The translations under genes and the position numbers were made by a program. Positions 16,913 through 24,516 of a stretch of DNA of 58,101 bases are shown here, one piece after another (position 1 is the stretch's first letter; each line of letters begins with the position of its first letter). Under the pieces are notes generated by a model. It was given only the letters and a program-made list of their open reading frames with translations. It was not told where the DNA came from and did no database searches. The DNA is from Pseudomonadota bacterium. Its GTDB lineage: Bacteria > Pseudomonadota > Gammaproteobacteria > Xanthomonadales > Xanthomonadaceae. Location: contig JAEWGI010000051.1 in the NCBI GenBank assembly GCA_023388355.1, positions 1 to 58,101 on the forward strand. Reading direction: 5' to 3'.

Positions 16913-16952
16913 GGGGGATTCCTTGCTGGTCCGGGGCGACTGTCGCGGGCCG

Positions 16953-17963
16953 TCAGTCGAGCGTAACGCGCAGTACCCGCTTGCCGACCGCGGTTCCTGC
17001 GCGCGCTTCCAGGTGCGCGGCTTCGAGCGCGTCGACACCGAGGTCCCGCACCGGTGCATTGAGCGTGCTCCTGAGCACGCCATCGTCCACCAGCTGCGCG
17101 ACCCGCTGCAGCAGCCGGCCTTGCTCGTGCATGTCGGGGGTTTCGTACAGGGATCGGGTGAACATCAGTTCCCAGTGGATGGCGATGCTCTTGCGCTTGA
17201 AGACGCCGACATCGAACCGCTCGGGATCATCGATCAGGCAGAACGCCCCATGCGGGGACAGGAGGTCCGCGCTCTTGCCGGCGTGCTCACCGCTGGCCGT
17301 CAGGCTCGCGACGTAGTCGACGCTGTCCACCTCCAGGGCGTCCAGCTGCTCGCGCCAGTCGGCGCGCGGGTCGATCACGTGGTGCGCGCCGTGCTCGCGC
17401 ACCCACCTCGCACTCTCCGGCCGCGAGGCGGTCGCGATCACCCGGAGGTTCGCGACCCTGGCAGCCAGCTGCACCAGCATCGAGCCGACCCCACCGGCGC
17501 CACCGATGACCAGGATGGACTGCCGTCGAGTGGGCGGCGCCAGATGGACCCTGAACCGGTCGAACAGGATCTCCCACGCGGTGATGGCCGTCAGCGGCAG
17601 CGCCGCGGCCTGGTCGAACGGCAGGCTGGTGGGCATGTGGCTGACGAGTCGTTCATCGACGGCCTGGAACGCGGCGTACGCGCCATCGCGCGCGATGCTG
17701 CCTGCGTACCAGACCCGATCGCCTGGCGTGAAGCCGCGCACTGCCGGGCCCACCTGCTGCACCACGCCGGCGGCGTCCCAGCCGAGGATCCGCCTGTCGC
17801 CTGGCGCCATGCCATCCCTGACCTTGTAGTCGACGGGGTTGACGGCGACGGCGGCGACCTTCACCAGTACGTCCCGGGCGCCGGGCTCGGGGGTGGGGAG
17901 ATCGATCTGCTCCAGGCGCGTCGTTGCCGCGCCCGGGTCGAGGATTGCGGCGATGGCCTTCAT
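16953..17963 (-). CDS. zinc-free MDR-family NADPH:quinone reductase-like (ZADH type)
   Basis: 336 residues from ATG 17963 (MKAIAAILDP); a longer form from 18008 is possible but the MKA start fits the family. The N-terminal GroES-like domain contains VNPVDYKVRDG and the cofactor domain has [18 protein letters not shown] with the AxxGGVG motif at 154-160. Structural and catalytic zinc ligands of alcohol dehydrogenases are absent, as in quinone oxidoreductases. It is followed by the NTF2-like gene and preceded (106 bp) by a second MDR protein on the same strand, forming a redox gene group. Confidence 0.9.
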   Translation of the reverse strand: MKAIAAILDPGAATTRLEQIDLPTPEPGARDVLVKVAAVAVNPVDYKVRDGMAPGDRRILGWDAAGVVQQVGPAVRGFTPGDRVWYAGSIARDGAYAAFQAVDERLVSHMPTSLPFDQAAALPLTAITAWEILFDRFRVHLAPPTRRQSILVIGGAGGVGSMLVQLAARVANLRVIATASRPESARWVREHGAHHVIDPRADWREQLDALEVDSVDYVASLTASGEHAGKSADLLSPHGAFCLIDDPERFDVGVFKRKSIAIHWELMFTRSLYETPDMHEQGRLLQRVAQLVDDGVLRSTLNAPVRDLGVDALEAAHLEARAGTAVGKRVLRVTLD

Positions 17964-18068
17964 GTTCGGATCGTCCTGTTGTTCGTGCGATGGAATGTGG
18001 GTGAGCACATGCCCGGTGAGCTCATGCTCCGCGCTCGCCGGCTGGAAGGTCCGCCAGAAGTGCCTGGA

Positions 18069-19040
18069 TCAGGACACCGAAATCACGACTTTCCCGCGCA
18101 GCGGCTTGCCATCGACCTCGCCCTGTTCCAGCGCGGCGTGGGCATCCGGGATCCGGTCCAGGGGAAACCTGGCGCCGATGATCGGGCGGATGCGGCCGGC
18201 TTCGAGCAGGGTCTTGATCGCCTGCAGCTTGCCGCGGTTCTGGCGGGTGAAGACGAAGTGGTACTCGGCATTCACGCCCCACGCCGCAATGAGGTTCTGG
18301 GGTGTTGCCAGGTCGACCAGGGTCACCACGCGGCCGCCGTCTCCGAGGACGTGGGGCGACTGGCTCAAGGTCTGGCCACCGATCGTGTCGAAGACCACGT
18401 TCACGCCCTTGCCACCCGTCACGCGTGCGATCTCTTCCACGTAGTTGTGGGTGGTGAAGTCGATGGCGTGGTCCGCGCCCAGCTCGCGCACGAACTCGAT
18501 ATCACGGCCCAGTGCGGTCGTGTAGACCGTGGCACCCATGGCCTTGGCCAGCTGGATCGCGATCGAGCCGACGCCGCCCGCGCCGCCGTGGATCAGCACC
18601 GACTCCGCCGGCGACAGCTTCGCCCGCGTGACCAGGGATTCCCACGCGGTTCCGCCCACGAGCGTCAGCGATGCCGCTTCTTCGTGCGACAGGTTCGCCG
18701 GCTTGTGCGTCACCAGGCTTTCCGGGACGACGTTGTACTCGGCGTAGGAGCCACCCTTGGGGCCAAAGATCCTGGGTGTATAGAACACCTCATCCCCGAC
18801 CGCGAAGTCATTGACCCCGGTGCCCACCTTCTCGACCACGCCAGAGACGTCATGTCCGGTGATGGCGGGCAACGGCACATGTTCCGGATAGTCGCCCCGG
18901 CGGATCTGGTAGTCGAGCGGGTTGATGGCTGTGGCGATCACGCGCACCAGCAGCTCATCCGACTCCACGTCGGGAACAGCCACGTCCTGCAGCTCGAAGC
19001 TGTCAGGTCCGCCGAACTTCTTGAGCACCATCGCTTTCAT
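18069..19040 (-). CDS. zinc-free MDR-family NADP-dependent oxidoreductase
   Basis: 323 residues from ATG 19040 (AGGAAA nearby). GroES-like N-terminus with [14 protein letters not shown], substrate-side [12 protein letters not shown], and the cofactor-domain motif [20 protein letters not shown] (152-158). No zinc ligands. The pattern is that of quinone/enone reductases such as crotonyl or zeta-crystallin-like enzymes. It is the promoter-proximal gene of the leftward group and is divergent from the first isochorismatase-type gene. The paralogue immediately downstream shares the same architecture but only moderate identity. Confidence 0.9.
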   Translation of the reverse strand: MKAMVLKKFGGPDSFELQDVAVPDVESDELLVRVIATAINPLDYQIRRGDYPEHVPLPAITGHDVSGVVEKVGTGVNDFAVGDEVFYTPRIFGPKGGSYAEYNVVPESLVTHKPANLSHEEAASLTLVGGTAWESLVTRAKLSPAESVLIHGGAGGVGSIAIQLAKAMGATVYTTALGRDIEFVRELGADHAIDFTTHNYVEEIARVTGGKGVNVVFDTIGGQTLSQSPHVLGDGGRVVTLVDLATPQNLIAAWGVNAEYHFVFTRQNRGKLQAIKTLLEAGRIRPIIGARFPLDRIPDAHAALEQGEVDGKPLRGKVVISVS

Positions 19041-19439
19041 CTGGGCATTTCCTGTTGTGGGACGCGGGCGGATGCGCAGGACTATCCGTTCCGTGCAGCA
19101 ACGGCTCCATTCGACCCTGCTGCGAGCACCACGCTTCCTGCCTGTCGCCCCGGCAGCCGCTGGTCGATCCGGATCCTTGAAGGCCAGACGTTAGCGCTGG
19201 TGCCAGGTGCTTTCTTGGACCTGTGTGCTGCGGTTGTTCCGAGCGCGCCCTTTCGTTGCATCGACCCGATGAGGAGGACGTGGTTGGAATGCGACTGGCC
19301 GAGGAGCCGCCCTGGCGATGCTCTCGTACAAATCGCCGTATGGACGCGCAATACCCCTGCGACGTGGCGGCCGACACTTGCGGCCAAGGAGAGCGGCATG
19401 TTCTCCGTCCTGCCCATGAACCTTCAGGAGCCACATCGC
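19041..19439. other. 399-bp divergent intergenic region
   Basis: Lies between the leftward MDR reductase and the rightward isochorismatase-type gene, so it should hold both promoters. No convincing sigma-70 pair is visible. An alternative in-frame ATG for the rightward gene at 19398 has its own AAGGAG site, so the last 42 bp may be translated. Confidence 0.5.
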
Positions 19440-20111
19440 ATGAACACCAACGCCGGCGCCGGGATCTTCCGCAACGGACTTTCCTCGCTTCTTCGTCCCG
19501 AGGACTCGGTCCTGGTCCTGATCGACCACCAGCCCTACCAGCTCAGCAACCTCAACAGCCATGACCCGCACATGGCGGTCAACAATGCGGCGGGGCTGGC
19601 CAAGGCGGCGAAGGTCTTCGACGTGCCCACCATCCTGACCAGCGTGGTCGAAGACCGCGGTGGCAAGATCTTTCCGCAGATCACCGATGTGTTTCCGGGC
19701 CAGGAGGTGATCGATCGCACCTTCATCAACACCTGGGAAGACGCCAAGGTGGTCGACACCGTCAAGGCGACGGGCCGCAAGCAACTGGTCATCGCCGGGC
19801 TGTGGACCGAGATCTGCGTGGCGATGCCGGCGATCCAGGCCGCGGGCGAAGGCTGGGACGTGACCGTCGTGACGGATGCGTCCGGGGCGACATCGGTCGA
19901 GGCCCACGAAGTGGCCATCCAGCGCATGGCGGCGGCCGGCGTGAACCTGATCACCTGGCTGGCCCTGGCATCGGAATGGCAGCGCGACTGGGCGCGAGCC
20001 GACACCGCACTGGCATTGAACGACGTGGTCCTCCAGCACGCTGCCGGAAGCGGTATCGCCTACCTGTGGGAACAGCAGCTGCTCAACACGCCAGTGCCGG
20101 CCAAGGGCTGA
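19440..20111 (+). CDS. isochorismatase-type cysteine hydrolase (YcaC-like), copy 1
   Basis: 223 residues from ATG 19440 (CAGGAG upstream); an upstream in-frame ATG at 19398 with a better AAGGAG would add 14 residues. Family motifs: LVLIDHQPYQ with catalytic Asp29, and VIAGLWTEICVAMPAIQA with nucleophile Cys126. The DASGATSVEAHEVAIQRM block is typical of YcaC-like hydrolases rather than of EntB-type isochorismatase or PncA. These enzymes cleave amides or related carbonyl compounds; YcaC itself has no settled substrate. A related gene lies at 23305. It opens the rightward island and is followed by a strong stem-loop. Confidence 0.9.
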   Translation: MNTNAGAGIFRNGLSSLLRPEDSVLVLIDHQPYQLSNLNSHDPHMAVNNAAGLAKAAKVFDVPTILTSVVEDRGGKIFPQITDVFPGQEVIDRTFINTWEDAKVVDTVKATGRKQLVIAGLWTEICVAMPAIQAAGEGWDVTVVTDASGATSVEAHEVAIQRMAAAGVNLITWLALASEWQRDWARADTALALNDVVLQHAAGSGIAYLWEQQLLNTPVPAKG

Positions 20112-20118
20112 CCGAGCC

Positions 20119-20152
20119 GGGTGGCGCAGCGCGATGTCGCGCTCCGCCACCC
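20119..20152 (+). terminator. stem-loop after isochorismatase copy 1
   Basis: GGGTGGCG ... CGCCACCC closing an inner AGCGCGA/TCGCGCT stem with a 2-base loop, 8 bp after the stop codon. The stem is very GC-rich and lacks a T-run, so it may attenuate or stabilise rather than fully terminate before the MoaF-like gene. Confidence 0.55.
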
Positions 20153-20179
20153 CCACAACCATCAGGGAGAGACACGACG

Positions 20180-20620
20180 ATGTCGCTGGATCGATTCCCC
20201 GTCGGCCTTGAAATGGACGTCTCCTATCCGGAGTTCAAGGTCAGCCTGAGCCTGCTGTCGACAACGCGGCTGGCGTTCGAGATCAAGCAAGGACCGCACG
20301 CGCGGGCCGAAATCGTCGACATCAATGTCATGCCGTTCGGCAACAGCCTGTTCGCCGTCAGCTGGCAGGAGAAGGACGGCGCGACCGTGGCCAACATCCA
20401 GGACTTCGATCGGCAGGTCGTGTACTCGCTCGCGACGATGCCGGACGGCCGGCTGATGCGGATGATCGGCACGATCGACATCACCAGCCCGTCCACGGTC
20501 CCGCAGGACGACCGCCCCGGACGCAACAGGTCGCGGGCGCTCCATTCGGTACCGATGAAATCGCGCACCTTCGCTGACGCCCCGGAACGACAGAACGACT
20601 GGAGAACACGACATGGTTGA
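20180..20620 (+). CDS. MoaF-like domain protein
   Basis: 146 residues from ATG 20180 with GGGAGAGA upstream. The core matches the MoaF-type beta-barrel: YPEFKVSLSLLSTTRLAFEI, then a central LFAVSWQEKDGATVANIQDF and MPDGRLMRMIGTIDI. Named after a gene near molybdenum-cofactor or monoamine regulons, the family is calycin-like and probably binds a small ligand; enzymatic role unknown. The C-terminal 35 residues are basic and low-complexity and end by overlapping the pirin start by 8 bp. The overlap with pirin suggests co-translation. Confidence 0.7.
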   Translation: MSLDRFPVGLEMDVSYPEFKVSLSLLSTTRLAFEIKQGPHARAEIVDINVMPFGNSLFAVSWQEKDGATVANIQDFDRQVVYSLATMPDGRLMRMIGTIDITSPSTVPQDDRPGRNRSRALHSVPMKSRTFADAPERQNDWRTRHG

Positions 20621-21506
20621 GCTGATCATCGAACAGCGGCGCCGCAGCCTCGGCGGCGGCATGGAGGTCGGCCGCGTGCTGCCGTTCTCCTCGCGCCCCA
20701 TGGTCGGACCGTACATCTTCTTCGACCACATCGGCCCCATGGACATCCCGTCCGGCGTGGATCGCAGTGCCGACGTGCGTCCCCATCCGCACATCGGGCT
20801 GTCTACCGTGACCTACCTGTTCTCCGGACAGATGATGCATCGCGACAGCCTGGGATACGAACAGGCGATTCGCCCCGAGGAAGTCAACTGGATGACCGCC
20901 GGGCGCGGCATCACCCACAGCGAACGGCTCGAGCATGCGCGCGTGCATGGCGATCATCTGCATGGCATCCAGGCATGGGTCGCTTTGCCCACGGAACACG
21001 AGGAGACTGCCCCCACCTTCTCGCACCATACCGGGGCCGACCTTCCTCGGTGGCGCGATGGCGGCGTGCACGGGCACCTCATCGCAGGCAGCGCCTACGG
21101 GTTGACTGCCGCCGTCGCGACACACTCGCCGCAGTTCTACGTGCACCTGGACATGGAACGCGGCTCGACGGCGGAGATTCCCGGCGGCTATCGCGAGCGC
21201 GGCGTGTACATCGCGACCGGTGCCGTCGAGCTTGCCGGCGTCACCTATCGCGCCGGCAGGATGCTGGTGCTGGGTGCGGCTCCCGCGTGGATCCGGGCAC
21301 TGGAGCACTCGACGGTGATGCTGCTTGGAGGCGAGCCAGTTGGCGAGCGCTTTCTCTACTGGAACTTCGTGTCTTCCTCCAGGGACCGGCTCGAGCAGGC
21401 CGCGGCCGACTGGAAGGCCGGTCGCATGAAACTGCCCGACGCCGATGACGTGGAGTTCACTCCCCTGCCCGACGATCGCCCGCTACCCGCGCAGGCGCCC
21501 GCGTGA
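20613..21506 (+). CDS. pirin family protein (cupin quercetinase-like)
   Basis: 297 residues. The N-terminal cupin carries the metal ligands expected of pirin: RPHPHIGL gives His58 and His60, and GRGITHSER gives His102 and Glu104. FFDHIGPMD at 37-44 and VNWMTAGRG are standard. Bacterial pirins bind Fe(II) and some, such as YhhW, have quercetin 2,3-dioxygenase activity; others are redox-sensing partners. It overlaps the MoaF-like gene (8 bp) and the next membrane-protein gene (GTGA), forming a tightly coupled trio. Confidence 0.92.
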   Translation: MVELIIEQRRRSLGGGMEVGRVLPFSSRPMVGPYIFFDHIGPMDIPSGVDRSADVRPHPHIGLSTVTYLFSGQMMHRDSLGYEQAIRPEEVNWMTAGRGITHSERLEHARVHGDHLHGIQAWVALPTEHEETAPTFSHHTGADLPRWRDGGVHGHLIAGSAYGLTAAVATHSPQFYVHLDMERGSTAEIPGGYRERGVYIATGAVELAGVTYRAGRMLVLGAAPAWIRALEHSTVMLLGGEPVGERFLYWNFVSSSRDRLEQAAADWKAGRMKLPDADDVEFTPLPDDRPLPAQAPA

Positions 21507-22192
21507 GCAGCCAGGTCGCCCCCGTGCCCGGGAGTGCTCCGGCCAGGCGCATGCAGTGGAACGCGCTGGCCGCCGTCATCGCGGCGCTGATTGGCCTGCT
21601 CGCCCTGGCCGTGTCGAGCTACACGGCCCTGCTGCAGCGCGAGCAGGTGCGCGCCGAGGTGTGGCCGTACCTGCAGCCTGCGGTCATGATCGAGCAGGAC
21701 AAGCTGGCGATCAGCATCGAGAACAAGGGCGTCGGGCCGGCCCTGGTGGGCGGTCTGCGCATCTACGTCGACGGACAGCCGCAGCAGAGATGGCCGGGCG
21801 TCCTCGATGCGCTGGGCCTGTCCAATCTGAGGAATACGCGCGCATCCACCGTCAACGGCGTCGTCATCGCCCAGGGGGAGACGGTCCAGCAGCTCGGATT
21901 CGACAACACTGCCGATTTCCAGCACCTGCTCGATCAGTACCCGCGCATCGAGAGGGTGTTGTGCTACTGCTCGACACTCGGCGACTGCTGGATTCTGGAC
22001 GAGCGCGAGCGTCGCCCGGCACATCGCCGCACGTCGGTCGCTGCATGCCCCGCGCCGGGCCCGGACGAATTCCTCGACAACGAAATGCCGCCGGCACTGC
22101 AGGAAGCGGGCCCGGCCTCGGCGCCTGTCGCGCAGGACCGTCCCGGCATGGCCGCGGGTTCCAGTCGAAGCATCCATCGAGCGAGGAACTGA
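21503..22192 (+). CDS. single-pass membrane protein, hypothetical
   Basis: 229 residues from a GTG at 21503 that overlaps the pirin stop codon. One transmembrane segment near 20-42 ([20 protein letters not shown]), then [15 protein letters not shown] and a beta-rich soluble domain. The domain contains [11 protein letters not shown] and [10 protein letters not shown] and later a Cys pair in [13 protein letters not shown], suggesting a periplasmic domain. The C-terminal 50 residues are Pro/Ala-rich. I do not recognise a named family, though the start resembles bacterial proteins of unknown function that have one anchor and an ENKGxGPA motif. Coupling to pirin implies a shared role. Confidence 0.75.
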   Translation: MSSQVAPVPGSAPARRMQWNALAAVIAALIGLLALAVSSYTALLQREQVRAEVWPYLQPAVMIEQDKLAISIENKGVGPALVGGLRIYVDGQPQQRWPGVLDALGLSNLRNTRASTVNGVVIAQGETVQQLGFDNTADFQHLLDQYPRIERVLCYCSTLGDCWILDERERRPAHRRTSVAACPAPGPDEFLDNEMPPALQEAGPASAPVAQDRPGMAAGSSRSIHRARN

Positions 22193-22193
22193 C

Positions 22194-23135
22194 ATGAACG
22201 TGTGCAAGCGTTTCTTCATCGCCGGCCTGTTGGCCATCTCGCTGCAGTGGGCGACTGCCGCGCAATCCACCCAACCATCCAAGGAGACACCGATGACGCT
22301 CACCACCAGTACCGTCACCACCCGCGATGGCGTGCAGCTCTACTACAAGGACTGGGGCCCGAAGGACGGCCAGGTCGTGACCTTCAGCCACGGTTGGCCG
22401 CTGAACTCGGACAGCTGGGAATCGCAGATGCTGTTCCTGGCCGAGCGCGGCTACCGGGTGGTCGCCCATGACCGCCGTGGCCACGGCCGCTCCAGCCAGC
22501 CCTGGGACGGCAACGACATGGACCACTACGCCGACGACCTGGCCGCCGTGATCGAAGCGCTGGATCTGCGCGGGGTGACCCTGGTCGGCTTCTCGACCGG
22601 CGGCGGCGAAGTGGCCCGCTACATCGGCCGCCACGGCACCGGACGGGTCAGCAAGGCGGTGCTGGTCAGCGCGGTACCGCCGCTGATGCTGCAGACCGAC
22701 GACAATCCGGGCGGCCTGCCGCTTGAGGTGTTCGACGGCCTGCGCGACGGCTCGCTGGCCAACCGTTCCAGGCTGTACCTGGACATCGCTTCTGGTCCGT
22801 TCTTCGGCTTCAACCGTCCCGGCGCCACGCCTGACCAAGGCCTGATCCAGTCGTTCTGGGTGCAGGGCATGCAGGCCGGCCACAAGAACACCTATGACTC
22901 GATCGCGGCATTCTCGGCGACCGATTTCCGTGGTGACCTGGCGAAGTTCGACGTGCCGACGCTGGTGATCCATGGCGGCGACGACCAGATCGTGCCGGTC
23001 GACACCTCCGCGCGCGCCTCCGCCGCGCTGATCAAAGGTGCCCGCCTGATCATCTATCCGGACGGCCCCCACGGCATCGCCGATACCCACAAGGATCTGC
23101 TCAACGAGGATCTGCTGGAGTTCCTGCAGCAGTGA
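22194..23135 (+). CDS. alpha/beta hydrolase (non-heme chloroperoxidase/arylesterase-like), exported form
   Basis: 313 residues. The nucleophile elbow [10 protein letters not shown] gives Ser134; the acid is in [10 protein letters not shown] and the His in PHGIADTH near the C-terminus. [11 protein letters not shown] and [13 protein letters not shown] are typical of the chloroperoxidase/esterase group. The first ATG (22194, GAGGAA upstream) adds a signal peptide (about 1-23, cleavage after ATAA). A second in-frame ATG at 22293 has a strong AAGGAG and would give a cytosolic enzyme starting [10 protein letters not shown]. Substrates could be esters, lactones or peracids. Two bases separate its start from the previous stop. 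Confidence 0.92.
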   Translation: MNVCKRFFIAGLLAISLQWATAAQSTQPSKETPMTLTTSTVTTRDGVQLYYKDWGPKDGQVVTFSHGWPLNSDSWESQMLFLAERGYRVVAHDRRGHGRSSQPWDGNDMDHYADDLAAVIEALDLRGVTLVGFSTGGGEVARYIGRHGTGRVSKAVLVSAVPPLMLQTDDNPGGLPLEVFDGLRDGSLANRSRLYLDIASGPFFGFNRPGATPDQGLIQSFWVQGMQAGHKNTYDSIAAFSATDFRGDLAKFDVPTLVIHGGDDQIVPVDTSARASAALIKGARLIIYPDGPHGIADTHKDLLNEDLLEFLQQ

Positions 23136-23304
23136 TGCGGATACGCCGGAGCCGCCGGCGTTGCATCCGTCTGCGGTCTCCGCTGCGCGACGCCACGGCC
23201 AGGCACGCGTCGCCGGCGACATGCACGTGGTCCCGACCGACGCCGGCACGCCGACGCCATCCCAGGCCGAGCTCCCACACACCACCCAGCTCTCGAGGAT
23301 ACCC

Positions 23305-23961
23305 ATGCCAACCGCCAGCCCGACCCCCGCCCGGACCCTGCTCACCCCGATCGATCACACCCTGATCCTGATCGACCACCAGTCCCAGATGGCGTTCGCG
23401 ACCAAGTCCATCGCCACCGAGCTGCTGCGTAACAACACCGCGCTGATCGCCAAGGCCGCGGCCGGATTCAAGGTGCCCACCATCCTCACGACCGTCGCCG
23501 AGAAGAGCTTCTCCGGTCCGATCTTCGACGAGATCACCGCGGTTTTCCCGAATGCGCCGGCACTCGACCGCACCTCGATGAACACCTGGGAGGATCACCA
23601 GGTCACCGACCAGGTCAATGCGATCGGCAACGGCCGTCTGGTCTTTGCCGGGCTGTGGACGAGCGTGTGCATCGTCGCGCCGGTACTGTCCTCGATCGAA
23701 CAGGGCTACGAAGCCTACGTGATCACCGACGCCTGCGGTGACATCAGCCACGAGGCTCACGAGCGTGCAGTGCAGCGCATGGTCCAGGCCGGCGCGCGTC
23801 CCCTGACCAGCCTGCAGTACCTGCTGGAGCTGCAGCGCGACTGGGCCCGCAGCGACACCTACGACATGACCACCGACATCGCGCGTGCCAACGGTGGCGC
23901 CTACGGCATCGGCATCACCTACGCCAAGACGATGTTCAACGCCAGCGAAAGCGGTCACTGA
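23305..23961 (+). CDS. isochorismatase-type cysteine hydrolase, copy 2
   Basis: 218 residues from ATG 23305 (GAGGA upstream); ATG 23221 would give a longer, less family-like start. LILIDHQSQMAF gives Asp24 and FAGLWTSVCIVAPVLSS gives the nucleophile Cys122. The ISHEAHERAVQRMVQAG block matches copy 1 at 19440 and both end in a QRDWAR segment, so the two are paralogues of the same YcaC-like group. It sits between the alpha/beta hydrolase and DoxX genes. Confidence 0.9.
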   Translation: MPTASPTPARTLLTPIDHTLILIDHQSQMAFATKSIATELLRNNTALIAKAAAGFKVPTILTTVAEKSFSGPIFDEITAVFPNAPALDRTSMNTWEDHQVTDQVNAIGNGRLVFAGLWTSVCIVAPVLSSIEQGYEAYVITDACGDISHEAHERAVQRMVQAGARPLTSLQYLLELQRDWARSDTYDMTTDIARANGGAYGIGITYAKTMFNASESGH

Positions 23962-23973
23962 CCACCTGGGCAA

Positions 23974-24001
23974 GCGCTTTTCCCGTATCCGGGGAAAGCG
24001 C
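23974..24001 (+). terminator. stem-loop after isochorismatase copy 2
   Basis: GCGCTTTTCCC pairs with GGGGAAAGCGC (one T-G wobble) around a 6-base loop, 12 bp past the stop codon. It is a plausible weak terminator or processing site within the island, followed 71 bp later by the DoxX gene. Confidence 0.55.
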
Positions 24002-24072
24002 CGGCAACGGCGCCGCAGGGACGCGGCGCCACTTTGGAATCAACTCGATACTGAGCCTGCGAGGTGCCGTCC

Positions 24073-24516
24073 ATGCACATCGGCCTGCCGGATCCATCAC
24101 GCACCGACCTTGGCCTGCTGCTGTTGCGGCTTGCGACCGGTGGCTTCCTGCTGCCGCATGGGCTTGGCAAGCTGTTCGGCTGGTTCGGCGGCCCGCAGCT
24201 CAGCGGCTTCGCGATCGAACTGCGCGACTTCGGCCTGCCATCGGCCCAGCCGCTGCCCCTGCTTCTGGCCGTCGCGCAGACCTTGCCGGGGCTGCTGATC
24301 GTGATGGGCTTGTGCACCACCATCGCCGCCATCGTGGCGGCCGGCTTCATGGTCGCCACCGTCGTCCTCAACCGCCGGCGCGGCTGGTTCTGGATGCACG
24401 GCGGCATCGAGTATCCGCTGCTGTGGACCACTGCGCTGGTGGCGCTGGCGCTGCTGGGCGGTGGGGACTGGTCGATCGATGCGCTGCTGTCCGGCCAGGC
24501 CGGAGCGACGCCATGA
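24073..24516 (+). CDS. DoxX family membrane protein
   Basis: 147 residues from ATG 24073 (GAGGTG upstream; GTG 24064 would add three residues). LGLLLLRLATGGFLLPHGLGKLFGW is split across the first helix and carries the H-G-x-x-K motif typical of DoxX; three further helices follow (LPLLLAVAQTLPGLLIVMGL, TTIAAIVAAGFMVATVVL and a C-terminal one). DoxX proteins are small four-helix membrane proteins linked to thiol/redox stress and sometimes to quinone handling. Its stop overlaps the amidohydrolase start as ATGA. Confidence 0.9.
   Translation: MHIGLPDPSRTDLGLLLLRLATGGFLLPHGLGKLFGWFGGPQLSGFAIELRDFGLPSAQPLPLLLAVAQTLPGLLIVMGLCTTIAAIVAAGFMVATVVLNRRRGWFWMHGGIEYPLLWTTALVALALLGGGDWSIDALLSGQAGATP

Noticed and set aside
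16911..20111. Very long rightward open frame (over 1,000 codons) running into isochorismatase copy 1
   Set aside because: Only the last 224 codons form a recognisable protein; the rest is antisense to two well-supported MDR reductases and has the low-complexity, His/Arg/Val-rich composition of GC-rich shadow frames.
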